The position numbers and the translations under genes were made by a program. 64,000 bases of DNA from Luteibacter rhizovicinus DSM 16549 (lineage in GTDB: Bacteria; Pseudomonadota; Gammaproteobacteria; Xanthomonadales; Rhodanobacteraceae), in contig NZ_CP017480.1 in assembly GCF_001887595.1 (NCBI RefSeq), positions 2,322,001 through 2,386,000 on the forward strand. The letters are read 5' to 3'. The first letter of the stretch is position 1, and the number at the start of each line of letters is the position of its first letter. Shown here one piece after another: positions 62,766-64,000 of the stretch. The notes under the pieces were generated by a model. It worked only from the letters and a program-made list of their open reading frames with translations. It had not been told where the DNA came from and ran no database searches.

Positions 62766-64000
62766 ATGTCGGAAGCGAAGGCAGGTACGCTGTTGGGCGA
62801 CCGTCGGTTCGCCGCGGAAATGGATGCCTTGCAGCGATTCGGATCGCTGGAAAGGGACGCCCAGCTCGGCGACGCGCAGGCGCAGTTCCGCGTGGCCACC
62901 ATGTATTACGAGGGTGAGCACATCACCCAGGACCGCTCACGCTCCGTCCATTGGTTTCGTCGCGCGGCCGAGCAGGGCCACCTGGAAAGCCAGTATCGGC
63001 TCGCCACGCACTACGCCGAGGGCACGGGTGTGCCGCGCGACCCGTTCGAGGCGGCCGGGTGGTTTCGCCGTGCCGCGGAGACCGGCTTCGCCGAGGCGCA
63101 ATGTGCCCTGGGCACCCTTTACGCCCGTGGCCATGGGGTCAACGCGGACCGTGTGCAGGCCCTGCACTGGTGGGGTCTGGCCGCCGACCAGGGCCACGTG
63201 CAGGCCTGTGTAAACCTGGGCGTGTCGCACTATTTCGGTCGCGGCGTCCCGCGCGATGCGGAGCTCGCCTTCGCCTTCTACAGCAAGGCCGTGGAGCGCG
63301 GACAGCCTGAATCGCGTGGTTTCAGCGATGCGCTCTGCAGCCTCGGCCGCATGTATGTGGACGGCATCGGCGTGGCGCGCGATACCGCCATGGGAGCGCA
63401 TCACTTCCGTCGCGCCGCCGAGCTGGGCAACAGCATCGCCCAGTTCACCCTGGGTAAGATGTACCTCGACGCCAGCGATCTGCCCGGCGACCGCGAGCAG
63501 GCCAGGCTATGGCTGGGCCGCGCGGCCGAGCAGGGCGACAGTGAAGCGAAGCAGCGCATGGTCGAGCTGGACGCCGAGGCGGATGCCGTGCCCGACGGCA
63601 CCGAGCGCCTCAGTCAGATCGGCCCGCAGGATGCGCCGGCCCAGTTTCTTCTCGGTCAGCGCCTCGCCTCGGGCGACGGTGTGGCGCGTAACGAACCCGA
63701 GGCCGTGCGCTGGCTGGCCCTGGCCGCGGACCGCGGTCACGTCCCGGCCCAGTACGCCCTGGCCCAGATGATCGATAACGGCCGCGGCGTGCCCCGCAAC
63801 CTCGGCGAGGTGGTGCGTCTGTACCGCGCCGCCGCCGGTGCCGACCACGCGGACGCCCAGTTCGAGCTTGGCCTGCTGCACGAGCGCGGCGAGGGAGTCC
63901 CCCGCAACGCCGCCATCGCCCGCGCCTGGTACCGCAAGGCGGCCAAACGCGGCCACCTGAAAGCCATGCGCCGCCTCGAAAAGCGCACTTGGTGGCGCTT
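62766..64000 (+). CDS. Sel1-repeat protein, running off the right edge
   Basis: ATG 62766 (AGGGGA upstream) opens a frame with no stop to the window end, at least 411 residues. From about residue 35 it is built of some nine Sel1-like repeats of 36 residues with the pattern AQFRVATMYYEG...D...A..WFRRAAEQGH (for example AQCALGTLYARGHGVNADRVQALHWWGLAADQGH). No signal peptide is seen. Sel1 proteins are scaffolds for signalling complexes; the position after the stressosome operon fits, although an 85-bp gap suggests its own promoter. Confidence 0.9.
   Translation, partial: MSEAKAGTLLGDRRFAAEMDALQRFGSLERDAQLGDAQAQFRVATMYYEGEHITQDRSRSVHWFRRAAEQGHLESQYRLATHYAEGTGVPRDPFEAAGWFRRAAETGFAEAQCALGTLYARGHGVNADRVQALHWWGLAADQGHVQACVNLGVSHYFGRGVPRDAELAFAFYSKAVERGQPESRGFSDALCSLGRMYVDGIGVARDTAMGAHHFRRAAELGNSIAQFTLGKMYLDASDLPGDREQARLWLGRAAEQGDSEAKQRMVELDAEADAVPDGTERLSQIGPQDAPAQFLLGQRLASGDGVARNEPEAVRWLALAADRGHVPAQYALAQMIDNGRGVPRNLGEVVRLYRAAAGADHADAQFELGLLHERGEGVPRNAAIARAWYRKAAKRGHLKAMRRLEKRTWWR

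Overview
The window is one 64 kb stretch of high-GC chromosome, most likely from a gammaproteobacterium of the Xanthomonadales/Rhodanobacteraceae (Luteibacter/Dyella type). This is inference from three things: a type IV secretion effector ending in the XVIPCD domain that is restricted to that group, the general gene content, and a dispersed REP-like palindrome (core GTAGGAGCCGATTCATCGGC) that recurs from about 25.6 kb to 56.8 kb. No rRNA, tRNA, CRISPR array, integrase or complete insertion sequence was seen.

Layout. 0-1.4 kb: an N-terminal GHKL ATPase fragment abuts a beheaded GH18-like gene at a recombination scar. 1.4-2.8 kb: a TetR/glutathione S-transferase divergon with twin identical operators. 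2.8-9.4 kb: a copper/silver efflux operon (a small Cys/His/Met-rich protein, then CusC, CusB, CusA and CusF-like genes). 9.4-12.2 kb: alpha/beta hydrolase, SDR and LysR. 12.2-14.3 kb: an arsenic cluster (arsR divergent from arsH-arsC plus a secreted protein) with no efflux permease. 14.4-17.5 kb: an M61 aminopeptidase, then a CadR-like regulator facing a CDF transporter. 17.5-19.7 kb: an XVIPCD effector with an LprI/DUF1311-type candidate immunity protein. 19.9-25.5 kb: a Rieske/FAD oxidoreductase, then a tight three-gene operon (gluzincin protease, metallo-beta-lactamase-fold hydrolase, DUF2235 GxSxG hydrolase), the strongest candidate here for an undescribed system.

25.6-32.5 kb: a secreted orphan, a decayed HipA/YjjJ-like toxin, an acyl-CoA-binding protein, two tandem Mrr-like membrane nucleases (one beheaded), and small regulator/enzyme divergons (HxlR/SnoaL; AraC/SDR/VOC). 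32.5-44.5 kb is a mosaic stress island with long gene-poor spacers: a glycine-zipper-like membrane protein, Mn-catalase, tiny hydrophilic proteins, two GWLD helix-turn-helix-like proteins, a KaiC-like ATPase coupled to a degenerate-GGDEF histidine kinase, a frameshifted thioredoxin-reductase-like gene, and remnants of SDR and CheB genes. 44.5-56.6 kb: a YdeP-type molybdenum enzyme with a Tat-exported Gfo/Idh/MocA protein, a second DUF1311 protein, a PH-domain membrane protein, cycA, a probable inactive M61 relative, an aldo/keto reductase/LysR divergon, a SnoaL protein and a TPR lipoprotein.

56.7-64 kb: a stressosome-type module, rsbR-rsbS-rsbT-rsbX-like genes followed without gaps by two histidine kinases (one a REC-PAS-HK-REC hybrid), with a single-domain response regulator on the opposite strand upstream, and a long Sel1-repeat protein running off the right edge. 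The arrangement suggests environmental sensing routed into two-component phosphorelay rather than into sigma-B.
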